Notes: a model not told the origin generated them from the sequence alone. A DNA stretch of 64,000 bases from Marinobacterium nitratireducens (GCF_014645375.1 NZ_BMLT01000005.1:1-64000), one strand, 5' to 3'; numbered from the stretch's first letter, positions 28,207 to 38,243 are shown. Program-made: numbers and translations.

Positions 28207-29007
28207 TCAGACGTTGTTCAGCATCTCCAGTGCTTCGACATGGAGCCTGGGGTTGGCCGCGGCGATGATATTCCCGCCGGACAGCGCCGGCTTGCCGTCC
28301 CAGTCTGTGACGACGCCGCCGGCGGCTTCGATCAGCGGAATCAGCGGGATGATGTCGTAGGGCTGCAGGCCGCCTTCGATGACCAGGTCGATCTGCCCCT
28401 GCGCCAGCAGACAGTAGGAGTAGCAGTCACCGCCGAACCGGTACAGCCGGCTGGCCTCGGCCACGCGGTAAAAGGCGGCGAGATCCGCCTCGGTCTCGAA
28501 ATGTTTCGGGTGCGTGCAGTAGAGAATGGCGTCGGACAGCTGCGCGCCGGCGCGGGCCTTCAGCGCGACGTGTTCGCCACGGTGATGCAGCATGGCGCCG
28601 GCGGCACTGCCGATGAAGGTCTCGCCGATATAGGGCTGATGCATCAGCCCGCCGACGCAGCGGGCTCCGTCCATCAAGCCGACCAGAGTGCCCCAGGCGG
28701 GCACACCGCTGATGAAGGCGCGGGTGCCGTCGATCGGGTCTATGACCCAGGCCACCCCGCTGCTGCCGGCGGACGTGCCCTCCTCCTCACCGATGATGCT
28801 GTCGTCGGGATAGGCGCCGCCCAACTGATGCCGGATGCGCGCCTCGACTTCCCGGTCGGCACGGGTCACGGGGTCGAACTCCGCCCCGGCGAGTTTGTTT
28901 TCCACTTCGATCGGCTGACGGAAATAGCGCAGCGCAATCTCCCCCGCGTCCTCGACGACCGTTCGGGCGAAGGCCAGACGTTCTTCGATCTCCTCATGCG
29001 ACAACAT
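28207..29007 (-). CDS. hisN: Inositol monophosphatase family, histidinol-phosphatase-like
   Basis: A 266-residue metal-dependent phosphatase. Metal-site motifs are GEEEGT (near 68), WVIDPIDGTRAFISG (near 85-99) and RFGGDCYSYCLLA (near 203). The DGTRAFISGVPAWGTLVGL stretch matches HisN-type histidinol-phosphate phosphatases better than SuhB, so a role in histidine synthesis is likely but not proven; inositol phosphatase activity is the alternative. It starts 17 bases after the stop of the octaheme cytochrome gene, with an AGGAGG site, so the two form an operon despite unrelated functions. Confidence 0.8.
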   Translation of the reverse strand: MLSHEEIEERLAFARTVVEDAGEIALRYFRQPIEVENKLAGAEFDPVTRADREVEARIRHQLGGAYPDDSIIGEEEGTSAGSSGVAWVIDPIDGTRAFISGVPAWGTLVGLMDGARCVGGLMHQPYIGETFIGSAAGAMLHHRGEHVALKARAGAQLSDAILYCTHPKHFETEADLAAFYRVAEASRLYRFGGDCYSYCLLAQGQIDLVIEGGLQPYDIIPLIPLIEAAGGVVTDWDGKPALSGGNIIAAANPRLHVEALEMLNNV

Positions 29008-29024
29008 CGGGCGGTCCTCCTGTT

Positions 29025-31250
29025 TCACTGGGTCTGGTTTCTGAGCTTGGCGATCACCTGGCTCACCTGTGGGTTCGCACCGTGCTCCGACTGCCAGCGC
29101 TCGAGGTAGCGCAGCGCCTGCGCCACCTCTCCCTGCTGTTCCAGCGCCAGCGCGTAGGTGTAGGCATAGCGCGCATCCGAGGGTGCAAGCTCGGCCGCCT
29201 TCTGCAACGACGCCACCGCGGCATCGGTCTGCTTCTGGCGAATATGGTAGAGCCCCAGCGCATAGTGCCCGTTTGCCGATCCCGGCGCCACTTCCACGGC
29301 CTGCTGCAGCAGCGGCAGCGCCTTGTCGTCGCGGCCGGTCTGGCGGTAAAAGTCGGCAAAGTTCAGCAGCACGCCCTGGTGCTTCGGCGCCAGTTTCAGC
29401 GCCTGCCGGTAGGCCGTTTCGGCCGCGCCGAACTGCCCCAGGTCGGCATAGAAACGGCCCAGCTGGCTCTGCTGCTCGGGCATGTCGGCGTTGAAATCCC
29501 CGGCGGCGACGTACTCGCGAAACAGCGCCCGCAGCTGCTGCGCCTGTTCGGCGGGAACCTGGTCCGGCGGCACGCCGGCCAGCATGCGCGCCATCTCGAT
29601 CCGTACCGACGCCACCTCTTCGTCGAGCCGCGGCGCCAGCAACTGGTAGCGCACATGCAGCGGCAGACTCTGCAGGGAGGCGACCGCGCCCAGGCGCACC
29701 AGCGGCTTGGGATCCCTGAGCAGTTGATGAACCTCCGCAACGCTCTGAGGGTTGTGCCAGGGGCCGAAGCGCTGAATGGCGCTGCCGCGCACGATGGCCG
29801 GCAGACTGCCATCCATCGCCAGTTTCAGCAGTTGCGGCGCGACGTCGGCCTGGCCCTGGTCGGCGGCATGGAAGGCATCGGCGAAGGGATGACGGCCCAG
29901 GCTTTTGCCGCTGCCTTCGAGCCACTGCTCGATGGCGCTTTGCGCCCAGGCCGGCGAGCGGTCCTCGTGGCAGCGGGTGCAGGCATCGGGCGCGCCAACG
30001 TCGGCCTCCTGCTGCGGGCGCGGGATACGCAGGCTGTGATCGCGACGCGCGTCCACACCCATATAGGTGGTCGTCGGCATGTGACAGTTGGCGCACTGGG
30101 CACCGGCGCTATCCGCCGGATGGTGATGATGGGATTCGCTGTCGAATACCTCGGCGCTGTGGCACTGGGTACAGACGCCGTTGCCCTCGGCTTTCAGCTT
30201 GAGGCTGTGGGGATTGTGGCAGTTGCTGCAGGTCACGCCCTCGCCGTGCATCTTGCTCTGCAGGAAGGAGCCCCAGACGTATACCTCGTCGCGTACCTGG
30301 CCATCGGCATAATAGAGCGGCGACTCCAGCAACTGCAGCCGGTGGGTATCGTAGAAATCCTTGCGCGGATCGGCGAAACCAAGCTCGGCGCGGCGCGAGT
30401 GACAGCTGGCGCAGACGCGCTTCTGGGTATCCGCCAGGGCCCCGCTGCGCTTGAGCGTCGGCCGCTTTTCGACACCGGCCACCGCGTCTATCGCCGCCCA
30501 GATGCCCGGATCCGCCAGCGACATGGCAAAGCCCGAGTGCGCGCCGCTATCGCCGCCGTTGCGCGCCCATTCGAGATGGCGCTGCGCCGGGCCGTGACAG
30601 GCCTCGCAGCCTACGCTGATCTCAGACCAGGTCGTGTCGTAACTGTTGTCGGCAGGCTTGTAGCCGCGCTCGAGCTCGGTGGAGTGGCAACTGGCGCAGC
30701 GGCTGTTCCAGTTGAAATAGCTGCCGGTCCAGTGCAGCGGGTCTTCGCTGTCGACCGGGTCCAGCGGCGGTTCGCCGTGGGCCAGGCTCTGGTGCTCGGG
30801 ATAGAGGTGATACCAGCGCTGACCGCCCTCCTCCTTCGACCGGGTATCCCAGATGATGCTCAACACCTGCTTGCGACCGTCGGGGAAGTCGATCATGTAC
30901 TGCTGCAACGGGTAGACGCCGAAGGTATAGCCGATTTCGAACTCTTCGAGTTCGCCGTCGGCGTTTTCTGTGGTCACGAAAAAACGCCCGTCGCGCTTGT
31001 AGAAACGCGAGGTGATGCCGTTATAGGTGAATTCGGTGTCGTTGAAGTCGGCGAGCACCGTTTCGTCGCTGGCCACCGCCATGGCCTGCTGATGATGACT
31101 GCCGAGCCAGTCATTGTACTCGCTGCTGTGGCAGTCGATGCAGGCCTCGCTGCCGACGTAGGCCGCATTCGCGCTCAGGGACTGCAGGCACAGCAGCACG
31201 GCGGTCAGCAATAGGCCGGGCAGGCCGGTATGGGGGGCGCGTCTGTCCAT
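29025..31250 (-). CDS. Octaheme cytochrome c with HEAT and TPR repeats
   Basis: A 741-residue exported protein. A signal peptide (GLLLTAVLLCLQSLSANA) precedes eight CxxCH haem-binding motifs: CIDCH, CASCH, CEACH, CASCH, CSNCH, CTQCH, CANCH and CTRCH, all in the first 420 residues. The C-terminal half has HEAT-like helices (VRLGAVASLQSL region) and about four TPR repeats (ALKLAPKHQGVLLNFADFYR and following). Such cytochromes act in periplasmic electron transfer, and the related cytochrome c554 family in nitrogen or sulfur oxide metabolism; the partner here is unknown. The ATG at 31250 has GAGG upstream and begins the signal peptide; a frame starting 23 codons earlier lacks this. Confidence 0.88.
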   Translation of the reverse strand: MDRRAPHTGLPGLLLTAVLLCLQSLSANAAYVGSEACIDCHSSEYNDWLGSHHQQAMAVASDETVLADFNDTEFTYNGITSRFYKRDGRFFVTTENADGELEEFEIGYTFGVYPLQQYMIDFPDGRKQVLSIIWDTRSKEEGGQRWYHLYPEHQSLAHGEPPLDPVDSEDPLHWTGSYFNWNSRCASCHSTELERGYKPADNSYDTTWSEISVGCEACHGPAQRHLEWARNGGDSGAHSGFAMSLADPGIWAAIDAVAGVEKRPTLKRSGALADTQKRVCASCHSRRAELGFADPRKDFYDTHRLQLLESPLYYADGQVRDEVYVWGSFLQSKMHGEGVTCSNCHNPHSLKLKAEGNGVCTQCHSAEVFDSESHHHHPADSAGAQCANCHMPTTTYMGVDARRDHSLRIPRPQQEADVGAPDACTRCHEDRSPAWAQSAIEQWLEGSGKSLGRHPFADAFHAADQGQADVAPQLLKLAMDGSLPAIVRGSAIQRFGPWHNPQSVAEVHQLLRDPKPLVRLGAVASLQSLPLHVRYQLLAPRLDEEVASVRIEMARMLAGVPPDQVPAEQAQQLRALFREYVAAGDFNADMPEQQSQLGRFYADLGQFGAAETAYRQALKLAPKHQGVLLNFADFYRQTGRDDKALPLLQQAVEVAPGSANGHYALGLYHIRQKQTDAAVASLQKAAELAPSDARYAYTYALALEQQGEVAQALRYLERWQSEHGANPQVSQVIAKLRNQTQ

Positions 31251-31460
31251 GTATCCTCGATCGTCCGATGCCTTCGGGTGAGCCGGCCCATGGCCAGCCG
31301 AAACCCCGATTATACGCACTGCCGATGCCGATTTCCGGGTCTTTTCATCATATTGCTCTAAGCTTTCGTGACGGCCGAAAGCCGAGCAAATAGAAGATTC
31401 GATCGCTCACTGAAGTGCCCCTGGCGCTGTCTTCGGTGGCTAGCCGTCAACGGAGCAAGC

Positions 31461-32975
31461 ATGAAGACAATCAAACCGACGCTGATCGCCAGCGCCATTA
31501 TCGCCGCCCAGCAAAGCATAGCTGCAGTTCCCGTGGACACCGAAGCCTTTCGGGCGGCCATTACGCTCGAAGGCATACGCATACACCAGCTGGCATTTCA
31601 GGAGATTGCCGACGCCAACGGCGGCAACCGGGCAGCCGCAACCGCCGGTTACGATGCGTCGCTCGAGTATGTCAGTGAACTGGTCGAAACGGCCGGCTAC
31701 GAGGTGACGGTGCAGCCGTTCGATTTCCCCTATTTCGAGGAGCTGCAAGCGGCCGAGCTCGAACAGCTTTCACCGGCGCCGATGGTATACGGCTACTTCA
31801 GCAACGACGGCTTTGCCACCATGGACTATTCCGGTAGCGGCGACGTCACGGCAACCGCGCAAGCCGTCGATCTTCAGCTGCCGCCGGGGGCGACAGCCAA
31901 CAGCTCCACCAGCGGCTGCGAGCCCGAAGACTTCGACAGCTTTACGCCCGGCAATATCGCCGTTATCCAGCGTGGCAGCTGCTCCTTTGTGCTGAAAGCC
32001 GGAAACGCCGAAGCGGCCGGAGCGGCCGGCGTGATCATCTTAAATGAAGGCCAGGAGGGGCGCACCGATGCCTTTCTCGGCACCCTGTCGAGCCCCGAGG
32101 TCAGCATCCCGGTGGTGGGTGCAGCCTTTGACGTGGGCGTGGAACTGGGCGCCGGAGATGTCACCGTGCGACTGCTCGTCGATGCCATCTCCGAAACCCG
32201 CGCGACCTCCAACCTGATAGCCGAGACCCCGGCGGGACGCGATGACCGGGTCGTCGTCATCGGCGCTCATCTCGACTCGGTTGCCGAGGGCCCCGGCATC
32301 AATGACAACGGCAGCGGCTCCGCCGCGATCCTGGAGATGGCGCTACAACTGGCCGCATCGGGCGTCGAGCCCCGTAACAAGGTCCGGTTCGCTTGGTGGG
32401 GCGCCGAGGAAGCGGGGCTTGTCGGCGCGCAGTTCTACGTCGACAACCTCAGCAAACGGGATATCAAGAACATTGCCCTGAACCTGAACTTCGACATGAT
32501 CGGCTCGCCGAACTACGTCCGCTTCGTCTACGACGGCGACGGCTCGGCCACCGGCATCGCCGGCCCCAACGGTTCGGCCAATATCGAGAAGGTGTTCGAG
32601 GACTACTTCGCCAGTGCGGGAATGCCGGTCGAACCCACCGCTTTTGACGGCCGCTCCGATTACGGCCCCTTCATCGCGCTCGGCATTCCGGCCGGTGGGC
32701 TCTTTACCGGTGCCGAGGGCATCAAGTCCGAAGAGGAAGCCCTGGTGTATGGCGGCACCGCCGGCGATCAGTACGATCCCTGCTACCACCTTGCCTGCGA
32801 CACCTATGACAACAACAGCGACGCGGGTCTGAGCGAAATGTCAGGGGCCGCGGCCCATGCCCTTTACACCTTTGCCATGACCACCTCGGCGGTAAATGGC
32901 ACCGACAAAGCCTCGGACAAGGCGAAGAAGGCGGCGGAAGAAATGGAGTACCAGGGCAACAAACTGCGCCGTTGA
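31461..32975 (+). CDS. Secreted M28 zinc aminopeptidase with PA domain
   Basis: A 504-residue exported metallopeptidase. The signal peptide is KTIKPTLIASAIIAAQQSIA. A protease-associated (PA) domain spans about 130-245 (GNIAVIQRGSCSFVLKAGNA). The M28 catalytic domain follows with the zinc ligands: GAHLDSV, INDNGSGSA, AWWGAEEAGLVG, NLNFDMIGSPN and YHLACDTYDN. It resembles the Vibrio/Streptomyces-type leucine aminopeptidases that release amino acids outside the cell. The ATG at 31461 follows CGGAG; the upstream extension is arginine-rich and not a signal peptide. Stands alone, ending before a repeat array. Confidence 0.9.
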   Translation: MKTIKPTLIASAIIAAQQSIAAVPVDTEAFRAAITLEGIRIHQLAFQEIADANGGNRAAATAGYDASLEYVSELVETAGYEVTVQPFDFPYFEELQAAELEQLSPAPMVYGYFSNDGFATMDYSGSGDVTATAQAVDLQLPPGATANSSTSGCEPEDFDSFTPGNIAVIQRGSCSFVLKAGNAEAAGAAGVIILNEGQEGRTDAFLGTLSSPEVSIPVVGAAFDVGVELGAGDVTVRLLVDAISETRATSNLIAETPAGRDDRVVVIGAHLDSVAEGPGINDNGSGSAAILEMALQLAASGVEPRNKVRFAWWGAEEAGLVGAQFYVDNLSKRDIKNIALNLNFDMIGSPNYVRFVYDGDGSATGIAGPNGSANIEKVFEDYFASAGMPVEPTAFDGRSDYGPFIALGIPAGGLFTGAEGIKSEEEALVYGGTAGDQYDPCYHLACDTYDNNSDAGLSEMSGAAAHALYTFAMTTSAVNGTDKASDKAKKAAEEMEYQGNKLRR

Positions 32976-33620
32976 CCTGAGCGGCTACTACGAGACCCCG
33001 AACCCTGGAAGCCGCAGGAGAGGCGCCTCGCCGCGCACAACCCCGGCGCAACGCCAACCGCTTCGCCGCGGGGAAGTGCCCGTATGTTTGGGTACGCGGC
33101 TACGACGGATTGCCGATTTCCGGGTCCTTTTCGCCGGCACGACGGCGGATCTCGCAGCATGGGTTCGCCCGGGGACCGGGCTCCTACCAACGGTGCGACC
33201 ACCACGGATCGTAGGAGCTCGCTCCGCGAGCGAACAGAGGTTCGGCAGGCGACCGGCCGGTCCGGTACGCTATAGCCATCCGCATTCGCCCGGGGACCGG
33301 GCTCCTACCAGCGGCGCGACCACCACGGATCGTAGGAGCTCGCTCCGCGAGCGAACAGAGGTTCGGCAGGCGACCGGCCGGTCCGGTACGCTATAGCCAT
33401 CCGCATTCGCCCGGGGACCGGGCTCCTACCAACGGTGCGGCCACCACGGATCGTAGGAGCTCGCTCCGCGAGCGAACAGAGGTTCGGCAGGTGCCCGGCC
33501 GGTCCGGTACGCTATAGCCATCCGCATTCGCCCGGGGACCGGGCTCCTACCAGCGGCGCGACCACCACGGATCGTAGGAGCTCGCTCCGCGAGCGAACAG
33601 AGGTTGGGCAGGTGCCCGGG
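32976..33620. other. Convergent spacer mostly filled by repeats
   Basis: Between the peptidase stop and the Hsp70 stop. The first 185 bases hold no recognised feature; the rest is the 121-bp repeat array. No terminator with a T tract is seen for either convergent gene, so the repeats may serve that purpose. Confidence 0.5.
33164..33610. repeat. Tandem array of four 121-bp palindromic units
   Basis: GTAGGAGCTCGCTCCGCGAG occurs at 33211, 33332, 33453 and 33574, an exact 121-base period. Between copies is a second hairpin, TTCGCCCGGGGACCGGGCTC, ending in CTAC, so each unit has two REP-like hairpins in opposite orientation, as in the 91-bp array but with different spacer sequence. The array runs to within about ten bases of the Hsp70 stop codon. 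Confidence 0.92.
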
Positions 33621-36413
33621 TCAATCGATCAGCTTGAGCCCGGTCGGCAGCTTTTCGCCGAACAGCAGCTGGTTCTCGTCGTCGCTGAGTTCCCGCGCTT
33701 CCGATACCAGCTCGACCCAGAGCGGCGGCAGCCGGGCATCCTCCAGCTTGGCGATAACCTTGTTGCGGTCGGCGGCCTCGAGGTCGAGGCTGCGGTCGCC
33801 ACTCATGCGCGCCAGCATCACCGCGGCGAACGCGATCTGCTGGTTCTTCTTCCAGTCCTGCGCCAGCAGCTTCTGCAGCCACCGGGTCGCCACTTCCACC
33901 GGCACCACGTTGTGGGCGCTGCGATGGAACAGCACCCGGGCGCCGATACGGCCAACCGCCCACCAGGAGGTCTGGGTCTCGCTTTTTTTCTCCAGCCGCT
34001 TGAGCAGCCAGTCACCGACCTTGACCTTGGTCTCCACCGGCAGACGTTCGAGGCCCGCCACCAGCTGCACCATATCGTCGTAGGCCTTATCCTGCAGATC
34101 CGCCATCAGCTTGCGGTTGCGCAGCGCTACCGGGTCGAGGTATTTGCCGACCGCCTTGAACAGCTCCTGCTGCTGGCCGGCATCGAGACCGCCCGCGGCG
34201 CGGCGCCAGAACACCCACCAGTTGCTCCAGGCGGGGTTGCCCTTGTCGAACTGCAGCCCCTGGCGGTACAGCGGCCAGATCTGTTGCAGACGCCAGTCAT
34301 CGAGGGGATAGCCAAAGCCCGGCCGCAGGCAGTAACCGGCCAGGTTGAACCAGACGCGCTCGTGGTGCTCTGATCGGCGACGCTTGTGCCTGCCTTCGAG
34401 GAACTCGTCGAACAGCGCGCGCAGCAGCGGGGTTTCCCAGCTCTCGCGTTTGCCGAGTATCTTCTCGAGGTCGTTGCGCAACCGCTTGACCGCCTTGGGA
34501 TCGAACTCCTTTTTGCTCTGGCCGAAGACATCGTCGATCAGCGCCTGCGCCTCGTCGAAGCGCGGCGGCAATGCCGCGGTGCGGGACTGACCCTGACGAT
34601 GTCGGGCCAGATCGCGGCGTACCTGGAATTCGACCGCCCAGCGTTTGGCGCTGTCCGCGAGACTGACGCACTCGATCTTCAGGGTGCCGACTTCGGTCAG
34701 GGTGGTGACCAGCTCGACCTCGACTTCGGCCGAATCGCCATCGTCGCCTTCGAGCGCGGCAAACAGCGGCGGCAGATCGACGAAGTTCTCGGGGTCGATC
34801 GCGACCAGCTCGCCCGGCGCGTAGCGGGTATCGGCACTGGTCGAGAGCAGGTGGAAACCCACCGGCTGCCCGAGGCGCAGCGCGAAGCGCCGATCCGACA
34901 GACGCACCTCGTCGCCCTCTTCGCTGCCGCGCGGCAACAGGCAGACCCCCTGCCGGCCCTCTTCGCCACCAGCGTCGATCTGCAGGAAGAAGCTGCGCGC
35001 CGAGCCGCCGCCGATTTTCAGCGCCGCGCCGCGGCGCGCCAGGCCGTAAGCCACGGCGCCGTAGGCCACCGCCAGGTCAGGGTGGCGATTCTCCAGCGCC
35101 CTGACCGGTGCGCCGCGCCACTGGCCCAGAATATCGAGCAGGCGGGCACTGACCGTGGCGCTGTTGAAGACGCCACCGTTGAACAGCACCGCGTCGGGTA
35201 CCGCAGGCTCTGTCGCGTCCTCATCGAGCTGCAGCGCTTCGCGGCAGGCATTGCGGTGGCGCCCGAGAAACTCCGCCAGGTGCTTGCTGATGGCCGGATC
35301 CGCCGCGTACGGCAAACCGAACTCGACCACCGCACCGCGGCGCCGCTGCGGGCGCGTGTCGAGGCTGACCTCGGGAAAGAAGCCATCGAGCGCCAGCGCC
35401 TTGACCTCGTCACGGGACAGCTCGCAGCTCCTGGCGCCGCCAATCAGCGAACGCCCGGCCCCGAGCAGCGTAACCCTGGCCGTCTCCGGCGCGTCTTCGG
35501 CCAGCAGCTGTTCCTTGGCCTTGCGTGTCTGCTGAATCAGCTGCGCCAGGCTCGCGGCCCGCAGTTTGCCGTCGCCGGACAGTAAACGCTGTTCGGCGCG
35601 ATGCGCCAGCGCCAGGTCGATATTGTCGCCGCCGAGCATCAGGTGATCACCGACACCGACACGGCTCAGCGACAGGCCGTTCTCATCCGTTGCCACCCGG
35701 ATCAGGCTGAGGTCAGTGGTGCCGCCACCGACATCACAGACCAGCAGCAGGCGCACGTCCGCCAGCTGCTCGGCGGCACTGTCGCGGTTGCGGGCATACC
35801 AGTCATAGCAGGCGGCCTGGGGCTCTTCGACCAGCAGGATGTCCGGCAGGCCCGCCATCGCGGCGGCTTCGACCGTCAGCGAGCGCGCCGCCTCATCGAA
35901 CGAGGCCGGTACCGTGACGATCACCTGCTGGGCTTCGAGCGGTGCTTCGGGGTGCTCCAGGTTCCAGGCCGAGCGCACATGGCTGAGGTAGCTGGCGCTG
36001 GCCAGCACCGGCGACACCCTGGCGACATCCTCGGCCGCGGCCCAGGGCAGGATCGCCGCGGTCTGATCGACCTGGGTGTGCGACAGCCAGCTCTTGGCAC
36101 TGGCGACCTGGCGCCCTTCGGAACGGGAACCGAGCTCCCGTGCCCACTCGCCCACCACCCGCTGCTCCAGCTCGTCGGGCAGATCCGGATTCGGCCAGGG
36201 CAGCTGCAGGTCCTCGGGGACCAGCTCGCCTTCGGTGGGATGGTAGCGGAACGACGGCAGCAACGGTTTTTTCGCCACCTCGCCGGGGGCGATCAGCTGC
36301 TCGATCTCGAACAGCTGCGGCTGCCCCGGCGCCCCGTCGCCGATATCGGCGTAGGCGACCGCGGTATGGGTGGTACCGAGGTCGATACCGACGATGTAGC
36401 GGGCTCTGGGCAT
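33621..36413 (-). CDS. Large Hsp70-family protein
   Basis: A 930-residue actin-like ATPase of the Hsp70 superfamily. The phosphate-1 loop GIDLGTTHTAVAY is at the N-terminus, phosphate-2 VCDVGGGTTDLSL near residue 230, and the adenosine-side motif FNGGVFNSATV near 415. Beyond about residue 560 there is no classical DnaK substrate domain; instead a long helical region rich in Trp and Arg, with WVFWRRAAGGLDAGQQQELF. Third gene of a DUF2760-Hsp70-Hsp70 operon, starting three bases after the previous stop with AAGGGA upstream. Function of the trio is unknown; it is not a DnaK replacement, as no DnaJ or GrpE is near. Confidence 0.88.
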   Translation of the reverse strand: MPRARYIVGIDLGTTHTAVAYADIGDGAPGQPQLFEIEQLIAPGEVAKKPLLPSFRYHPTEGELVPEDLQLPWPNPDLPDELEQRVVGEWARELGSRSEGRQVASAKSWLSHTQVDQTAAILPWAAAEDVARVSPVLASASYLSHVRSAWNLEHPEAPLEAQQVIVTVPASFDEAARSLTVEAAAMAGLPDILLVEEPQAACYDWYARNRDSAAEQLADVRLLLVCDVGGGTTDLSLIRVATDENGLSLSRVGVGDHLMLGGDNIDLALAHRAEQRLLSGDGKLRAASLAQLIQQTRKAKEQLLAEDAPETARVTLLGAGRSLIGGARSCELSRDEVKALALDGFFPEVSLDTRPQRRRGAVVEFGLPYAADPAISKHLAEFLGRHRNACREALQLDEDATEPAVPDAVLFNGGVFNSATVSARLLDILGQWRGAPVRALENRHPDLAVAYGAVAYGLARRGAALKIGGGSARSFFLQIDAGGEEGRQGVCLLPRGSEEGDEVRLSDRRFALRLGQPVGFHLLSTSADTRYAPGELVAIDPENFVDLPPLFAALEGDDGDSAEVEVELVTTLTEVGTLKIECVSLADSAKRWAVEFQVRRDLARHRQGQSRTAALPPRFDEAQALIDDVFGQSKKEFDPKAVKRLRNDLEKILGKRESWETPLLRALFDEFLEGRHKRRRSEHHERVWFNLAGYCLRPGFGYPLDDWRLQQIWPLYRQGLQFDKGNPAWSNWWVFWRRAAGGLDAGQQQELFKAVGKYLDPVALRNRKLMADLQDKAYDDMVQLVAGLERLPVETKVKVGDWLLKRLEKKSETQTSWWAVGRIGARVLFHRSAHNVVPVEVATRWLQKLLAQDWKKNQQIAFAAVMLARMSGDRSLDLEAADRNKVIAKLEDARLPPLWVELVSEARELSDDENQLLFGEKLPTGLKLID

Positions 36414-36416
36414 CGC

Positions 36417-38243
36417 TTATTGTTCCCTTACATCCAGTTCGACCTGCCAGCGCTGCGCGCCGTCGCGGGGAATGGCTTCCAGACGCAGCGTGCCGACCTC
36501 GGTGACCCGGGACGCCAGTCGTACCGGCACCACTTCGCCCGGGGTACGCCCCTCGACGGGCAGCGTCGCCTGAATCTCCGGCAGTTCCTCGATCTCATCC
36601 GGCTCCCAGAAATCGAGCAGGGTGCCGGCCTCGTCTTCGCGGCGGATAGTCGAACCGAAGAAGCGGAAACGCACGGGCTCGCCGACCACCAGGCCGAATT
36701 CGCGCCCCGGCACTTGCGTCTCGGAGCCCTCTTCCATACCGAACGGCGCCACGCACAGCGCCTCCACCGGCGGCTCCATGCCCGGGATCGCCGGCATGGC
36801 GCTCTCGATACCGACGTAGTAAGCGCTGGCGATGCCGCCGCGAATACGCACGCCCTGCCCCTGACGCACCGCGCCGTAGTAAGCCGAACCCCGCGCCACC
36901 GCCAGGTCCAGATCGAGTCCGGACAGCAGTGTCGCCTCGGGCGCGCCGGCGGCGTCGAGCCAGCCGTTGATGATGCCCAGGGTCCGCTCGGACAGCGCCG
37001 GTGCCTTGAGCACGCCGCCGTTGAACAGCACCCGGGTCGGCTTGATGAAATCGCCGCCGGACTCGCCCAGCAGCTCGTCCGCGGCGCCGTGCTGGCGGCT
37101 CAGGAAGGCGGCCAGGTGACGGGAAATCGCCGCATCCTGGGCGTAGGGTAGGCCCATCTGGGTCAGGGCACCGCGCGCCTGCACCGCCGGATGCTCGTCG
37201 ATGCCGACCTGCGGGAAGAAGCCCTCGACCAGCGCCTCGCGCACTTCGTCGCGGGTCAGCTCGGTACGCAGGGTGCCACCGAGCAGCTTGGAGCCGCGGC
37301 TCGGCACCACGATCGGCACCGATTCGACCTCTGGGTCGGCCAGCAGCTTTTCCTTGGCGTCGCGGCAGGCGTGGACGATACCCATGACCTGCCAGGGCTG
37401 CAAATTGGTGCCCTGCTGCGCCAGCTTGGCCTTGAGCCGGTATGCCAGCGCCAGATCCATGTTGTCGCCGCCAAGCAGGATATGGTCGCCGACCGCGACG
37501 CGGTTCAGTTGCAGGTTGCCGTCGTCCTCGGTCACCGCCACCAGCGAGAAGTCGGAGGTGCCGCCGCCGATATCGACCACCAGAATGATGTCGCCGACGC
37601 CGACTTCGTCGCGCCAGGCGTCCTGGCTCGCCTCGATCCAGCTGTAGACCGCCGCCTGGGGCTCCTCCAGCAGCGTCAGGTGGCGGAATCCGATGTCGCG
37701 GGCCACATCGGCGGTCAGCTCGCGCGCGGCCGGGTCGAACGAGGCCGGCACCGTGATGGTGACGTCCTGGTCCAGCAGCGGCGCGTCCGGGTGCCAGTAG
37801 TCCCAGGCGCGGCGCAGGTGCTCGAGGTACTGGCCGGTGGCATCGAGCGGCGACAGTTTCGGCACTTCTTCCGGGCTGTTGAGCGGCAGGAACGCCGAGT
37901 GGCGGTCGACGCCGCCGTGGCAAAGCCAGCTCTTGGCGCTGGCCACCAGACGGATCGGCGTCTTGCTGCCAAGCTCGCGCGCCAGGGTCCCGACCACCGC
38001 CGGCGCCTGTTCCCAGGGCAGGCCCAGATCGCCGTCCGAGAGTTCGGACTCGTGGGGCTGGTACACGAAGGACGGCAGCTGCCACTTTTCCTCGACGCTG
38101 CCGGGGGCGGTCAGCTGCGGCACCGGCATGACTTCGAGCACCGCGTCGTCGCCGGCCTCGAGATCGACGTAGGACAGCACGCAGTGGGTGGTGCCCAGGT
38201 CGATACCGACGGCGTAACGTGCGGAGTTCTGTTCGTCGCTCAC
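36417..38243 (-). CDS. Hsp70-family protein (short)
   Basis: A 608-residue Hsp70-superfamily ATPase. Motifs: GIDLGTTHCVLSYVDL at the N-terminus, LVVDIGGGTSDFSLVAV near residue 220, FNGGVLKAP near 405. A short beta-rich C-terminal part (VRLASRVTEVGTLRLEAI) follows; the lid domain of DnaK is lacking. Translation starts at a GTG that overlaps the stop of the DUF2760 gene (GTGA). It shares the VTEVGTLRLE-type segment with its larger neighbour, which reads TLTEVGTLKIECVSL, so the two arose from a common duplication. Confidence 0.88.
   Translation of the reverse strand: MSDEQNSARYAVGIDLGTTHCVLSYVDLEAGDDAVLEVMPVPQLTAPGSVEEKWQLPSFVYQPHESELSDGDLGLPWEQAPAVVGTLARELGSKTPIRLVASAKSWLCHGGVDRHSAFLPLNSPEEVPKLSPLDATGQYLEHLRRAWDYWHPDAPLLDQDVTITVPASFDPAARELTADVARDIGFRHLTLLEEPQAAVYSWIEASQDAWRDEVGVGDIILVVDIGGGTSDFSLVAVTEDDGNLQLNRVAVGDHILLGGDNMDLALAYRLKAKLAQQGTNLQPWQVMGIVHACRDAKEKLLADPEVESVPIVVPSRGSKLLGGTLRTELTRDEVREALVEGFFPQVGIDEHPAVQARGALTQMGLPYAQDAAISRHLAAFLSRQHGAADELLGESGGDFIKPTRVLFNGGVLKAPALSERTLGIINGWLDAAGAPEATLLSGLDLDLAVARGSAYYGAVRQGQGVRIRGGIASAYYVGIESAMPAIPGMEPPVEALCVAPFGMEEGSETQVPGREFGLVVGEPVRFRFFGSTIRREDEAGTLLDFWEPDEIEELPEIQATLPVEGRTPGEVVPVRLASRVTEVGTLRLEAIPRDGAQRWQVELDVREQ

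Noticed and set aside
29008-30096. Extension of the HisN-like frame through the cytochrome gene
   Set aside because: Out-of-frame reading of the cytochrome, Arg- and Ala-rich. The phosphatase starts at 29007 after a strong AGGAGG site.
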